From: Acidobacteriota bacterium
GTDB taxonomy: Bacteria > Acidobacteriota > Terriglobia > Acidiferrales > UBA7541
Direction: 5' to 3'
Assembly: GCA_013289955.1 (NCBI GenBank)
Contig: JABCYZ010000003.1
Coordinates: forward strand, 62,001 to 126,000
DNA: 64,000 nucleotides
Under the pieces are notes generated by a model. It had not been told where the DNA came from. It searched no databases and saw nothing but the letters and a program-made list of their open reading frames with translations. This document shows positions 30,832-39,570 of this stretch, piece by piece. The translations under genes were made by a program, and so were the position numbers. Within the stretch, counting starts at the first letter, position 1. Every line of letters begins with the position of its first letter.

Positions 30832-31829
30832 AAAGAATGGCCACATGCAGCCGCCGGTGGATGGTTCGGCTCTCGCTGTGTCTCTTCCTCGCGTGCGTTC
30901 CCGCCTTTCAAAGTTCCCCTGCGCAGGACCGCGAGGCGGGAAACGAAATCGTCGCCAACCTCGCCGGAGGACGCGTGATCGTGCACGTCGCTCGCGACAA
31001 AATTATCTTTGCGGCGATCGATCAACCTGTCGAACCCAGTTCTATACCTCCGCGCGTTTTGAGTATTGATTCGAGACACATCGGAGTGCTCCTGGGCGCT
31101 TCCGAATGGCGCAGCCCCGCCGATCCCAAGCCTGTGCGTCTTGACCGGGATTTTCCCCAGGTGCCGGGGAAGAATCCCCACTATGCGGCCGATTCCGAAG
31201 AAGTCGCGCCGGACCTCGATGTTATCGGCGTCGCTTTTCTCGAACGACTGCGCCCGCTCGTCGCCCAGCTTCACCACAAAATCGAATTCAAGCCCGACGA
31301 GGCGCTCTTCGAAGTCGTTGTCATTGGCTTTGCCCCGGAAGATTATGGCCCGGAGGTCTGGACCGTCGAATACCGCATCCAGCAGGAAGAAATCGCAACG
31401 CGTGGAGACTTCTGGCAAACCCGCCTGCTTCGCCCGCGCTTCACGCAACTCTATCCTCCGGAAAAGAAGGCCCCGAAAACGCTCGTCGAGGTTCGCTATC
31501 CGCTGAGTCTGGAAGGGCCGACGTTGCAACAACTCATCCAGGGGAATGATCCGGAACTAGACAATTTGTCGCGCGGCGAACCGAAATTTTCAAAAGTGAT
31601 GGAGAACATTGATCGCGGTCAGGCCAACAAGGCGGTTGCCGAGGATGCCGCGGATTTTCTCCGCGCCGCTTTGCCGCTGATCTCAGAGAAGGCTAAGTTC
31701 ATCCTCGGCACCATGACCGAGGGCGGTTTTGATTGGGTCGTCCCACCGGATGAGCCCGTCGAAAAGGCCAAAGAAGATAAAAATCGGCCGCCCGAAGCGC
31801 CGACGTTGCGCCGCAAGCCGAACCCTTAA
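30828..31829 (+). CDS. Secreted protein of unknown function, coupled to the amidohydrolase
   Basis: The 333-residue protein starts within the amidohydrolase stop codon (ATGA), has a signal peptide at about 1-32 (WMVRLSLCLFLACVPAF) and then a mixed alpha/beta mature part with no motif I recognise. The C-terminal tail is rich in Pro, Lys and Glu (PPDEPVEKAKEDKNRPPEAP). Coupling suggests it works with, or is regulated like, the amidohydrolase. Confidence 0.75.
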   Translation: MKRMATCSRRWMVRLSLCLFLACVPAFQSSPAQDREAGNEIVANLAGGRVIVHVARDKIIFAAIDQPVEPSSIPPRVLSIDSRHIGVLLGASEWRSPADPKPVRLDRDFPQVPGKNPHYAADSEEVAPDLDVIGVAFLERLRPLVAQLHHKIEFKPDEALFEVVVIGFAPEDYGPEVWTVEYRIQQEEIATRGDFWQTRLLRPRFTQLYPPEKKAPKTLVEVRYPLSLEGPTLQQLIQGNDPELDNLSRGEPKFSKVMENIDRGQANKAVAEDAADFLRAALPLISEKAKFILGTMTEGGFDWVVPPDEPVEKAKEDKNRPPEAPTLRRKPNP

Positions 31830-31903
31830 ATTCCAGTCAGATTCTGGCAGACTCTTCCATACCTGCCGGAGGATTCCGCCGTTGAAACGCGCGGCATAGC
31901 CCC

Positions 31904-33193
31904 TTAGTCTCCTGCCGCCTTTACGCGTCCAGAGTGTGCGGCTATGTCTTTACGATAGTGAATGCCGTCAAAATGAATCTTCGCGGCAGCCTGGTAAACC
32001 AACGCCAAAGCCGTTTCGAGCGAATCTGCCGCAGCGGTCACACCCAGAACCCGCCCGCCGCTACTTACCAGAGAACCTTCCTCGAGCCGCGTACCTGCCT
32101 GGAAGATCTCTACACCAGTGTTTCTATTAATAGAGGTTAGTCCTTCAATCTTTTTTCCTGTTTCGAATTTTCCAGGATACCCGCCCGAGGCGAGCACCAC
32201 ACAGACGCTTGCCCCTTTTTTCCAGCGCAGTTTCTCAGGACGGAGCCTTCCAGCCGCCACATCCTCCAAAATCTCAGCCAGATCGAAATCCATTCGCGCG
32301 ACAATCGCTTGTGCTTCCGGGTCGCCCAATCGGCAATTGAATTCGAGCACCTTGGGACCGTCTTTGGTCAGCATCAGCCCAACATACAAAAAGCCCTGGT
32401 AAGGGATGCCGTCGCTCGCGAGGCCTCTTAGCGTGGGTTCCACGATCGTCGAGATTACCGTTCGGCCGAGGGCCGCCGGCAACAAGTCGTCCGAAGAATA
32501 GGCGCCCATGCCGCCGGTATTCGGCCCGCGGTTACCGTCGAAGACGCGCTTGTGATCCCGCGTTGGCACCATCGGCGCATAGCGTTCCCCATCCGTCAGG
32601 ATGATAAACGACAGCTCCTCGCCCTCGAGGGTTTCCTCGAGCAGGACGCGGCGGCCGCCAGAGCCAAGTTCGTTGCTTTCCATCGCGGATTTGAGGAACT
32701 GCTGGGCCGTCTCAGCTTCCGCCGCCAGGACAACGCCTTTGCCGGCGCACAACCCGTCCGCCTTGATCACCAGCGGCCAATCCACTTTCTCGAGCGCAGC
32801 GTAGGCATCCGGCGACGAGTCGTACGCCCCATACATTTTCGCCGTAGGAATATTGTGCCGAAGCAGAAATTCCTTGGAAAAGATCTTGCTGCCTTCTAGC
32901 CGCGCCGCGTTCTCTCGAGGGCCCACAATGGCCCAATTTCGCTCGGCGAACGCGTCCGAAATTCCGTTCACCAGCGGTAACTCCGGCCCAACCACCGTCA
33001 AATCCGGCGCTATCTTTTCCGCCAGTTCTATAAGCGCCCTGACGTTACCCGCGTCCACCCCAACCGATTCCGCGTCCTGAGCGATTCCGCCGTTCCCTGG
33101 CGCGCACCAGATCTTCTCTACGCGAGCGCTCTGTTTCAGTTTCCAAACCAGAGCATGCTCGCGCCCGCCGCCGCCAATCACCAAAATCTTCAT
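31904..33193 (-). CDS. purD: Phosphoribosylamine--glycine ligase (GARS)
   Basis: The 429-residue enzyme catalyses step two of purine synthesis: phosphoribosylamine plus glycine plus ATP gives GAR. It has the N-domain start KILVIGGGGREHALVWKL, the ATP-grasp region with VIKADGLCAGKGV and LEGEELSF near 190, and the metal-binding EFNCRLGDPEAQ near 287. The size is normal for a monofunctional PurD. GGAGG precedes the ATG by eight bases and a good promoter lies 30 bases upstream. Other pur genes are not in the window. Confidence 0.96.
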   Translation of the reverse strand: MKILVIGGGGREHALVWKLKQSARVEKIWCAPGNGGIAQDAESVGVDAGNVRALIELAEKIAPDLTVVGPELPLVNGISDAFAERNWAIVGPRENAARLEGSKIFSKEFLLRHNIPTAKMYGAYDSSPDAYAALEKVDWPLVIKADGLCAGKGVVLAAEAETAQQFLKSAMESNELGSGGRRVLLEETLEGEELSFIILTDGERYAPMVPTRDHKRVFDGNRGPNTGGMGAYSSDDLLPAALGRTVISTIVEPTLRGLASDGIPYQGFLYVGLMLTKDGPKVLEFNCRLGDPEAQAIVARMDFDLAEILEDVAAGRLRPEKLRWKKGASVCVVLASGGYPGKFETGKKIEGLTSINRNTGVEIFQAGTRLEEGSLVSSGGRVLGVTAAADSLETALALVYQAAAKIHFDGIHYRKDIAAHSGRVKAAGD

Positions 33194-33223
33194 CCAAATA
33201 GCCTCCGGAAAAATTCACCTCGA

Positions 33224-33252
33224 ACGATAGTCGCCCGGTCACAGCGTGTCAA
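33224..33252 (-). promoter_or_regulatory. Sigma-70 promoter of purD
   Basis: On the - strand TTGACA (33252-33247) is a perfect -35 box, followed after 17 bases by TATCGT (33229-33224). The implied leader is about 24-30 bases, with no room for a purine riboswitch. Confidence 0.65.
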
Positions 33253-33471
33253 CCTGCTGCGGTTTTCCATACATTTTCATGCGATCGGTCTTCGCTGCCC
33301 GGGCCGAGTGAATTTCCGTAGCGAACGGTGTCATCAGACTTGTGTATCGTAAGCCGCAATCTTTACTGATTCGGGTATTGTTCACTCATTTCCCGGAGTC
33401 TCGCGCTAAAACCCCTAGACTCTAATAAGCGGCGGCTCACCCGAGTCTCTCCCGGCGCGAAAGGAAAGTGC

Positions 33472-34977
33472 ATGTTTCTCCTGCCCCTCCGTCACGAAAA
33501 CATGCAGGGGCGCCGGTGGCCTCTCGTCACCTTCGCGCTCATCGCTCTGAATGTCGTGGCCTTTTTGGCGACTCACTGGACGATCGAAGCCCAGGACGCC
33601 CAGGTTCCCGAGCGTGTCGAGGCCGTCAAACATCTGATCATTCTGGCGGCCACGCATCCGGAATTGAAACCGGGGGAAGATGCCCGCCACCTGATCGAGC
33701 CCCTGGCTTCCAAGTACCCCGATGAGTGGAAGCAGCTCTCCTCGCCCGATCGCAAGCCGGAAGACGAATGGGATGCCCATATTCGCCAAGTCGACGATCC
33801 GGTGGTACTCCAGGAGGAGATGAACCATCTCTCGCAAAAATTTCAGGACTCCCAGCGCAACACCTTCCTGGCTCGCTATGCCTTTGTGCCGGCTCATCCG
33901 ACCGTCATCTCCTACTTAACCTGCAATTTTCTGCACGTCGGCTGGCTCCACCTGATCGGCAACATGTGGTTTCTATGGCTTGCCGGCTTCATCCTCGAAG
34001 ACCATTGGGGCCGCGCCATCTACGCAATCTTTTACCTTCTCGCCGGAGCGGTGGCAGCGCAGATTCATGCCTGGTTCAATCCGGGCAGCCTTGTGCCTAT
34101 GCTCGGCGCGTCGGGCGCGGTCGCAGCCTTGATGGGAGCTTTTCTCGTGCGCTTTCCAAAGCTCAGGATTGAAATGTTCTACTGGATTTTTATTGTCCGC
34201 GGGCGTTTCAAAGCTCCTGCCCTCTGGCTTCTTCCGCTCTGGGGTCTCATGGAACTGTTCTACGGGTCCGTCTCCCGCTCCTCTTCCGGCGTGGCTCACT
34301 GGGCGCACGTCGGCGGCTTTGCTTTCGGAATGCTTGGCGCGCTGGTTCTTTCGCGCTCTGGCCTCGAGCATAGGGTGAGCTCGGCTATCGAGGAGCAAGT
34401 AGCTTGGACTGCAGATCCCGCCATCATCGGAGCGACCGAAGCGATGGATAAGGGCAATCCCGAGGAGGCCATCAGGAAACTCGAAGAGCACGTTGCTGCT
34501 AAGCCGGATTCCGCCGATGCTCTCGTGCTGCTGCAGCAACTGCACTGGCGGCAAGGAAACCCCGCGGGACATCAGGACGCCACCGTCAAGCTTTGCCAGC
34601 TTCACTTGAAGAAACAGGAGGGTGAAGCCGCGTGGCAGGACTATGAAGAGTTTCAGAAGACCGGTGGCGAGCTCCTCCCCGCCTCAACTTGGCTCGAGCT
34701 TTGCCGCGTTCTCGAGAGCCAGCAGAACTTTGAACGCGCTGTCACGGAGTACGACAAGCTCGCCCGTGCTTATCCGAAAGACAGGCAATCGCTGCTTGCG
34801 TTGATGGCTGCCGGCCGGCTTTCTCAGAAGAATCTTGGCCGTCCTCGGGAAGCGCTCGATTTCTATCGCGCTGCTTCCGCCTCTTCCGTCCCGCACCTCG
34901 ATTGGGAATCCAACATCCAGGCGGGCATTAAGGAAGCGACGGCCACGCTCAGGGAGTCTGCCGTTTACAAGGAATAG
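33472..34977 (+). CDS. Rhomboid intramembrane serine protease with C-terminal TPR region
   Basis: The 501-residue protein has an N-terminal membrane helix at about 16-38, a soluble insert at about 40-140, then a rhomboid core at about 140-305. HVGWLHLIGNMWFLWL contains the conserved His/Asn helix, GASGAVAALMG has the nucleophile Ser214, and AHVGGFAFG has His279 of the catalytic dyad. Residues about 315-500 form TPR-like helical repeats (NPEEAIRKLEEHVAAKPDSA). Rhomboids cleave membrane proteins within the bilayer; the TPR part may recruit partners. Its start is ATG 33472 after AAAGGAAAG. Confidence 0.88.
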   Translation: MFLLPLRHENMQGRRWPLVTFALIALNVVAFLATHWTIEAQDAQVPERVEAVKHLIILAATHPELKPGEDARHLIEPLASKYPDEWKQLSSPDRKPEDEWDAHIRQVDDPVVLQEEMNHLSQKFQDSQRNTFLARYAFVPAHPTVISYLTCNFLHVGWLHLIGNMWFLWLAGFILEDHWGRAIYAIFYLLAGAVAAQIHAWFNPGSLVPMLGASGAVAALMGAFLVRFPKLRIEMFYWIFIVRGRFKAPALWLLPLWGLMELFYGSVSRSSSGVAHWAHVGGFAFGMLGALVLSRSGLEHRVSSAIEEQVAWTADPAIIGATEAMDKGNPEEAIRKLEEHVAAKPDSADALVLLQQLHWRQGNPAGHQDATVKLCQLHLKKQEGEAAWQDYEEFQKTGGELLPASTWLELCRVLESQQNFERAVTEYDKLARAYPKDRQSLLALMAAGRLSQKNLGRPREALDFYRAASASSVPHLDWESNIQAGIKEATATLRESAVYKE

Positions 34978-35104
34978 GCGGAGAGACGGAACACGGGATA
35001 CCGTCAGATTAATATATATAGATTAGTAACTAGTAAGGGGGTGCCGGGCTCTGCGCAGATCGCCTCGGCCTGGCTCGATTCGTTGGGGCTTCCGGAGACG
35101 CCCT

Positions 35105-35518
35105 CTAGGCCTGTCCCGCCGCGCGTATCGGAATGGTCACGCCAGTCGCCGCGTCCGAGGATGCCAGCATGTGGCATCTGCCGTCAAAAATCCCGCCCGG
35201 ATCAATCACCATGCAAGGGGAATGAACTTCCCCCGTGACCACGCCTTTGGCCTGAATCTCTACGCGCCCTTTAGCAAAAATGACGCCGTCAAATCGTCCC
35301 GAGATGACTACGCGATTGCCTTCAATCTGCCCTTCGACCTTGGCGCCTTCACCCAGAACCACCGTCTGCTCCGAGATGATGTTTCCGCGTACATTGCCAT
35401 CAATGCGAAAGGTTCCGGTGAGCTGCAGGGTCCCTTCGAGGGTCACACCCTGATCGATAAAGCCGGTCCACTCTTCGCTCACGCCATTCTTTGAGGAACC
35501 GGGCCACTTCCATGCCAT
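35105..35518 (-). CDS. Bactofilin (polymer-forming cytoskeletal protein)
   Basis: The 137-residue protein has the beta-helical bactofilin core: FIDQGVTLEGTLQLTGTFRI, NVRGNIISEQTVVLGEGAKV and GRFDGVIFAKGRVEIQAKG. The N- and C-terminal tails are short. Bactofilins polymerise without nucleotide and act as scaffolds. In Myxococcus a bactofilin connects ParABS to the cell pole, and this gene lies 130 bases downstream of parB on the same strand, which fits that type of link. A role in wall synthesis is the alternative. Confidence 0.9.
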   Translation of the reverse strand: MAWKWPGSSKNGVSEEWTGFIDQGVTLEGTLQLTGTFRIDGNVRGNIISEQTVVLGEGAKVEGQIEGNRVVISGRFDGVIFAKGRVEIQAKGVVTGEVHSPCMVIDPGGIFDGRCHMLASSDAATGVTIPIRAAGQA

Positions 35519-35649
35519 GACATGTCTCCTAGCGCGACTCTCTTACTCTAGCGTCCGGTGCGCACAAGTCAACGCATGGCGCGTCCTGAGTTGTCCAAAG
35601 CATACGGTGGAACGAATGGACAGGCCCGATTCTGGCAGGGCTCGAGGCT

Positions 35650-36576
35650 CTATTTCATCAATCGATCGTAAATTCCCATCAACTGGGCATCGTCATAGTA
35701 TTCGAGAACGAGCTGCCCGGGCCGCATTTTTGTTTTCTGTCGAAGGAGGACCTTGGTTCCGAGATGCCGCTGAAGTTCATCGATCGCAGCCCGAATGTTC
35801 GCGTCCATGTGAATCTCCGCTCGAGGGCTCGCGTTTCGCGAACGGCGTGAGGCCAGGCGTTCAATCTGCCGTACCGTAAGTCCGCCGCGGGAAGCTCGCT
35901 GCGCGTAGCGCATCCTGAGCGGCGAGTCCGCTACAGCCAGCAGCGCTCGACCGTGTCCGGCCGTGAGCTTGCCTTCTTCGATCCAGTCTTGAATCGTCGG
36001 TTCGAGTTTTAGCAACCGGATCGAGTTGGCCACGGTAGCCCGGTCCTTGCCGGTCCGCTCTGCCACCGATTCCTGCGTAAGCTGGAATTCATCCATCAAC
36101 CGCTCAAAGGCTCTCGCGGCTTCAATGGCGTTCAAATCCTCGCGCTGGATGTTTTCCACCAGCGTCATTTCGAGAGCGAGTTCGTCCGGAACCTGGCGCA
36201 CGATCGCGGACACCTTCGTCAACCCCGCCCGCTGCGCAGCCCGCCAGCGGCGCTCGCCGGCGATCAGTTGAAAACGGCTCCCAATGGGCCGAACGACCAA
36301 CGGTTGAATGATGCCGCTCGATTGGATGGATCTCGCCAGCTCATCGAGCGCCTCTTCGCGGAATCGCGTACGTGGCTGGTAGGGACTGGGCTCAATCAGA
36401 TCAATGTCGATTTGCAGCGGCCCCGGGTGGGTTGTTTCCCGTGCCGGTGCAGCCGCAGCAGCGCCACCGCCGCCTGCGGCGTGAGACTGAGTGGCAGGCG
36501 CCGGCGGAGCGGGAACCTGCGGTTCAGGCTCCCGAATCAGCGCTCCGAGCCCTCTTCCCAGTGCGTTTCGCGTCAT
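35650..36576 (-). CDS. parB: Chromosome-partitioning protein ParB
   Basis: The 308-residue CTP-dependent clamp starts at MTRNALGRGLGALI, the usual ParB N-terminus, with AGGAGG nine bases upstream; a longer frame to 36675 is unlikely. After a Pro/Ala-rich linker, the CTP-binding domain shows YQPRTRF and AGERRWRAAQRAG. The helix-turn-helix region has LTQESVAERTGKDRATVAN, and the C-terminus is a dimerisation helix region. It binds parS; eight sites lie beyond parA. Its start lies inside the parA coding region (53-bp overlap), so translation is probably coupled. Confidence 0.95.
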   Translation of the reverse strand: MTRNALGRGLGALIREPEPQVPAPPAPATQSHAAGGGGAAAAAPARETTHPGPLQIDIDLIEPSPYQPRTRFREEALDELARSIQSSGIIQPLVVRPIGSRFQLIAGERRWRAAQRAGLTKVSAIVRQVPDELALEMTLVENIQREDLNAIEAARAFERLMDEFQLTQESVAERTGKDRATVANSIRLLKLEPTIQDWIEEGKLTAGHGRALLAVADSPLRMRYAQRASRGGLTVRQIERLASRRSRNASPRAEIHMDANIRAAIDELQRHLGTKVLLRQKTKMRPGQLVLEYYDDAQLMGIYDRLMK

Positions 36577-37330
36577 TGGCAATAACCTCCTGGGCGAGTT
36601 GCGTATAGCCCTCCGCCCCTTTGCTGTGAATATCGTAGAAAATGATGGGTTTTCCGAAACTGGGCGCCTCGGCAAGCCTCACGTTGCGCGGAATCACGCT
36701 CTGAAACACCTGCGCTCCGAAGAAACTTCGCAAATCCGTGGCCACCTGCCGCGATAAGGTCGTTCGTTCGTCGTACATCGTGAGCAGAATGCCTTCGATC
36801 TCGAGGCTCGGATTTAGCGTACGCCGGATCCTCATAAGAGTATCCAGCAATTCCGATACGCCCTCGAGAGCCAGGTACTCGCATTGAATGGGCACAAGAA
36901 CGGCGTTGGCAGAAACCAGTGCATTCAGGGTAAGAAGGTCCAAAGCAGGCGGGCAATCGAGAATAATGAATTTATAGCGGTCATGAATCTCGTTCAGCAG
37001 GGCTTGCAGTTTATATTCACGGTTTTCCGCCATTACCAGCTCGACGGCAGCTCCGGCAAGGTTTTTGTCGGCGGGGACGACATCCAAGCCATCGACTTGC
37101 GACTTTTGAACGATTTTGTCAAATGGTTCGTTCAAAATCAGGCATTGGTAGAGAGTTCTGCGGGCTGGATCCTTGGCAAATCCGATGGCGGCGGTGGCAT
37201 TGGCTTGCGAATCGCAATCTACGAGCAGCGTGGCTTGTTCAGAGGCAGCGAGGCACGCCGCGAGATTTACTGCGGTGGTTGTCTTGCCAACCCCTCCCTT
37301 TTGATTTGCAACCGCGATGATTCGCGCCAA
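36524..37330 (-). CDS. parA: Chromosome-partitioning ATPase ParA (Soj)
   Basis: The 268-residue protein has the deviant Walker A KGGVGKTTTAVNLA near residue 11, a Walker A' motif (LLVDCDSQANA) and FIILDCPPALDLLT. It forms ATP-dependent dimers on DNA that move ParB-parS complexes. The C-terminal 17 residues overlap the start of parB in another frame. The gene lies directly downstream of the parS array, and rsmG is further upstream on the same strand, the classical rsmG-parA-parB order. Confidence 0.95.
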   Translation of the reverse strand: MARIIAVANQKGGVGKTTTAVNLAACLAASEQATLLVDCDSQANATAAIGFAKDPARRTLYQCLILNEPFDKIVQKSQVDGLDVVPADKNLAGAAVELVMAENREYKLQALLNEIHDRYKFIILDCPPALDLLTLNALVSANAVLVPIQCEYLALEGVSELLDTLMRIRRTLNPSLEIEGILLTMYDERTTLSRQVATDLRSFFGAQVFQSVIPRNVRLAEAPSFGKPIIFYDIHSKGAEGYTQLAQEVIANDAKRTGKRARSADSGA

Positions 37331-37380
37331 CTAGCCCCCAATTCGCGAAAACTTAGCAGAATCGCGCCCCGTATGCAACT

Positions 37381-37844
37381 TGTTTCACGTGGAACGTCCA
37401 GAATCCTGTGGAATTTTCCCCTGGCACGTTCCACGTGGAACAAAGTCGAGACCATTGGAGTGCTTGGCCGGTGTTCCACGTGAAACAAGTGGCGGATCTG
37501 CGCCGGATTCAACCTCATGTTCCACGTGGAACGTCCAGGGCCGTCTTTCGACTTGCCCCGGAAAGCCATTCGTTCGAGAGCTCTGAGTGTTCCACGTGGA
37601 ACTTCCTATTCTCCTCGAGATCTCTTCGTCTTCAGGAAATCACGCCGCCAATTTGTTCCACGTGGAACGTCGCGACAAAGAGATCTCTTCGCCCGACTCC
37701 TTTCGCCGAAATTCTGAACAGTCGCGACGACCGGCGGAACGTTCCACGTGGAACGAAAGCTCAGGGGGACGAGGACCGGTTTAGAGCGCCTAAAGTTCTG
37801 AACTGCTCCGCGAACCCAGAAGACCCTTCGTTCCACGTGGAACA
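37381..37844. promoter_or_regulatory. Cluster of eight parS centromere sites
   Basis: Eight 16-mers match the parS consensus TGTTTCACGTGAAACA with one to four changes, mostly as NGTTCCACGTGGAACN. They are at 37381-37396, 37427-37442, 37472-37487, 37518-37533, 37588-37603, 37654-37669, 37740-37755 and 37829-37844. The best match is 37472 (one change). Centre-to-centre steps are 46, 45, 46, 70, 66, 86 and 89 bases. ParB would load on these sites as CTP-bound clamps. The whole gap 37331-38014 has no gene and its other content is not recognised. Confidence 0.92.
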
Positions 37845-38014
37845 TCCCTCTGAATTTTTCGGCTCCTTCTGAGCGAAACCCATCGGCCGCCCGCAGGATT
37901 CGGCGAGTGGGTACAGTTCCGCGAAACGCCAGGAACTCCCTTTCCTGGTTTCATCGGGTGAAGGAGGTTCAGCTAAGGAACGAAGCGGAAAATCCTCAAG
38001 AACGAAAGAAGTCT

Positions 38015-38686
38015 TTATGTTTCAGGTCGTTGCGCCGACTCTCCACGCTTTCGCGACCCCACCAAGAGGTACCGCCGCAGGGACTGCGGCACCGGAATCG
38101 GCTCCCTCCACTCCCAATCCGCGCCGCGCCGCGCCTGATCGAGGTCCCGGCCGCCGATCCACAGGATAACCTGTTTAGCTGCAATACGTTCCGAGGCCGC
38201 CCAGGCCAGAAACGGCTCGAATTCCCCCAGCGCGCGCGAGCACACAAAGTCAAGCGGGGCGACGTCCTCGCCTAGCTCTTCATAACGGCTCACAAGCACT
38301 CGCGTGTCCGGAAGTTCAATGTTTCTAAGCACTTCTGCCAGGAATGTGGCCTTTTTCATGTTCGATTCGACAAGGAACATATTCAAATTCGGACGCATGA
38401 TTTTCAGCGGAATGCCGGGAAATCCGGCTCCCGAGCCTACGTCGGCGAGCCGACCGTTTTCCACAGGCACGGCCGCCGCGGCGTACATACTCTCACAGAA
38501 GTGACGATATAGTATTTCGAGCGGATCGCGAATCGCGGTGAGATTTATCTTCTCGTTCCAGACCAGCAGAAGCGTCATATATTGCTGAATATAAACGATT
38601 TGTTGATCATTTGCGGCCAGCTGAAATTCGCCGAGAGCTCGCCGAATGGTCTCCGCTGATAGCACCGCTGGGCTTGGTGTTGTCAT
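38015..38686 (-). CDS. rsmG: 16S rRNA (guanine527-N7)-methyltransferase RsmG
   Basis: The 223-residue enzyme methylates G527 of 16S rRNA. The SAM-binding motif is ADVGSGAGFPGIPLKI near residue 92, followed by the typical LVESNMKKATFL. N-terminal helices carry QQYMTLLLVWNEKINLTAIRD, also family-typical. The length is normal. Loss of RsmG gives low-level streptomycin resistance in other bacteria. It sits upstream of the parS array and parAB, as in many genomes, with the CPBP protease gene 16 bases further upstream on the same strand. Confidence 0.95.
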   Translation of the reverse strand: MTTPSPAVLSAETIRRALGEFQLAANDQQIVYIQQYMTLLLVWNEKINLTAIRDPLEILYRHFCESMYAAAAVPVENGRLADVGSGAGFPGIPLKIMRPNLNMFLVESNMKKATFLAEVLRNIELPDTRVLVSRYEELGEDVAPLDFVCSRALGEFEPFLAWAASERIAAKQVILWIGGRDLDQARRGADWEWREPIPVPQSLRRYLLVGSRKRGESAQRPET

Positions 38687-38702
38687 AAGAGTTACTAAGT
38701 AG

Positions 38703-39428
38703 CTACTGGCTGTGAATTTCTTCGGCCGCCTCGGGCGCTACCGCCCTACCCAGGTACCTCGGGCCCGCCACTCCCGCTACCGCATCCACCGCGAAATGCC
38801 ACACCATCACCGGAACCAGCCCATCGTACGCGATTCGCGCCATTCCGAACACTGTGCCGATGGCCAGTGTGCTCACAAGCCCACCTCGCCCCTGGTAAAG
38901 GTGCGCTAACCCGAAGAGAACAGAGGACAATAGCACCACGCCCCACACCGGCAGCCCCGCTCGGAACAAAGCCGCCATCACAAAGCCGCGGTATAAAAAC
39001 TCCTCGCATAGTCCCGCCGTCGCCGCCAGGGCCAGGAAGCTCGGCAGTTCCCCCGGCGACTGCGGCAAGATCCGCTCGGCGAGTACACGCAGGAACTCCC
39101 GCGTCTTTCCCCCCGAACGGCCCATCCGGCGCAGATTGAGCCACTGCAAACCTCCCAGTGTCAGAGCGCCGACAACTGCAGCCAGGAGGATCCGCCATCT
39201 CCCGTGGATCACGAGACCCATAGCCTCAAGCGTCAGCCCGCGCGCCCAAGCCCGCCAGGCGACAACCGCCGTGGCCGCCCATTGAAACGCGATCGTCGAA
39301 CGATAGAGCGAAAGCCGCTCCCGCGCCCCGATTTGGGGAATGCCCATCAGCTTCTTCAGCCGCATGCGGCCGCGCAACGGGAGAAGCGCACCCAGCACCA
39401 AAAAGATCAACCAGAAGTCCCAGGGCAT
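38703..39428 (-). CDS. CPBP-family intramembrane glutamic endopeptidase
   Basis: The 241-residue membrane protein has the CPBP (ABI/CAAX-like) motifs EEFLYRGFVMAAL near residue 144 for the catalytic glutamates and SSVLFGLAHLYQG near 178 for the His motif, plus about six hydrophobic helices. Members process membrane-anchored or prenylated peptides; the substrate is unknown. I use ATG 39428 (MPWDFWLIFLVLG); GTG 39518 would add 30 polar residues before the first helix. It lies 16 bases upstream of rsmG and may be cotranscribed. Confidence 0.82.
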   Translation of the reverse strand: MPWDFWLIFLVLGALLPLRGRMRLKKLMGIPQIGARERLSLYRSTIAFQWAATAVVAWRAWARGLTLEAMGLVIHGRWRILLAAVVGALTLGGLQWLNLRRMGRSGGKTREFLRVLAERILPQSPGELPSFLALAATAGLCEEFLYRGFVMAALFRAGLPVWGVVLLSSVLFGLAHLYQGRGGLVSTLAIGTVFGMARIAYDGLVPVMVWHFAVDAVAGVAGPRYLGRAVAPEAAEEIHSQ

Positions 39429-39570
39429 CCGGCGATGAAACCACGTTCCCGGGGCATCGTGCAACTTCGCCGCTCGATTCCGCTCCCGGCCTTTCCGGCC
39501 CCTCCAGAGTGTTCGCACAAGAGCGCCCTACGCACCGCTATAATGATCTTCGTACCAGCGAGGTGAACTC

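Noticed and set aside
34998..35042. AT-rich stretch with TATATATAG and repeated TTAGTAACTAGTAA
   Set aside because: Short, lies between convergent genes, no DnaA boxes or hairpin with T-run; probably chance.
37381..37844. Regular repeats that could look like a CRISPR array
   Set aside because: The repeats are 14-16-bp palindromes matching parS next to parAB; spacing is irregular and no cas genes are present.
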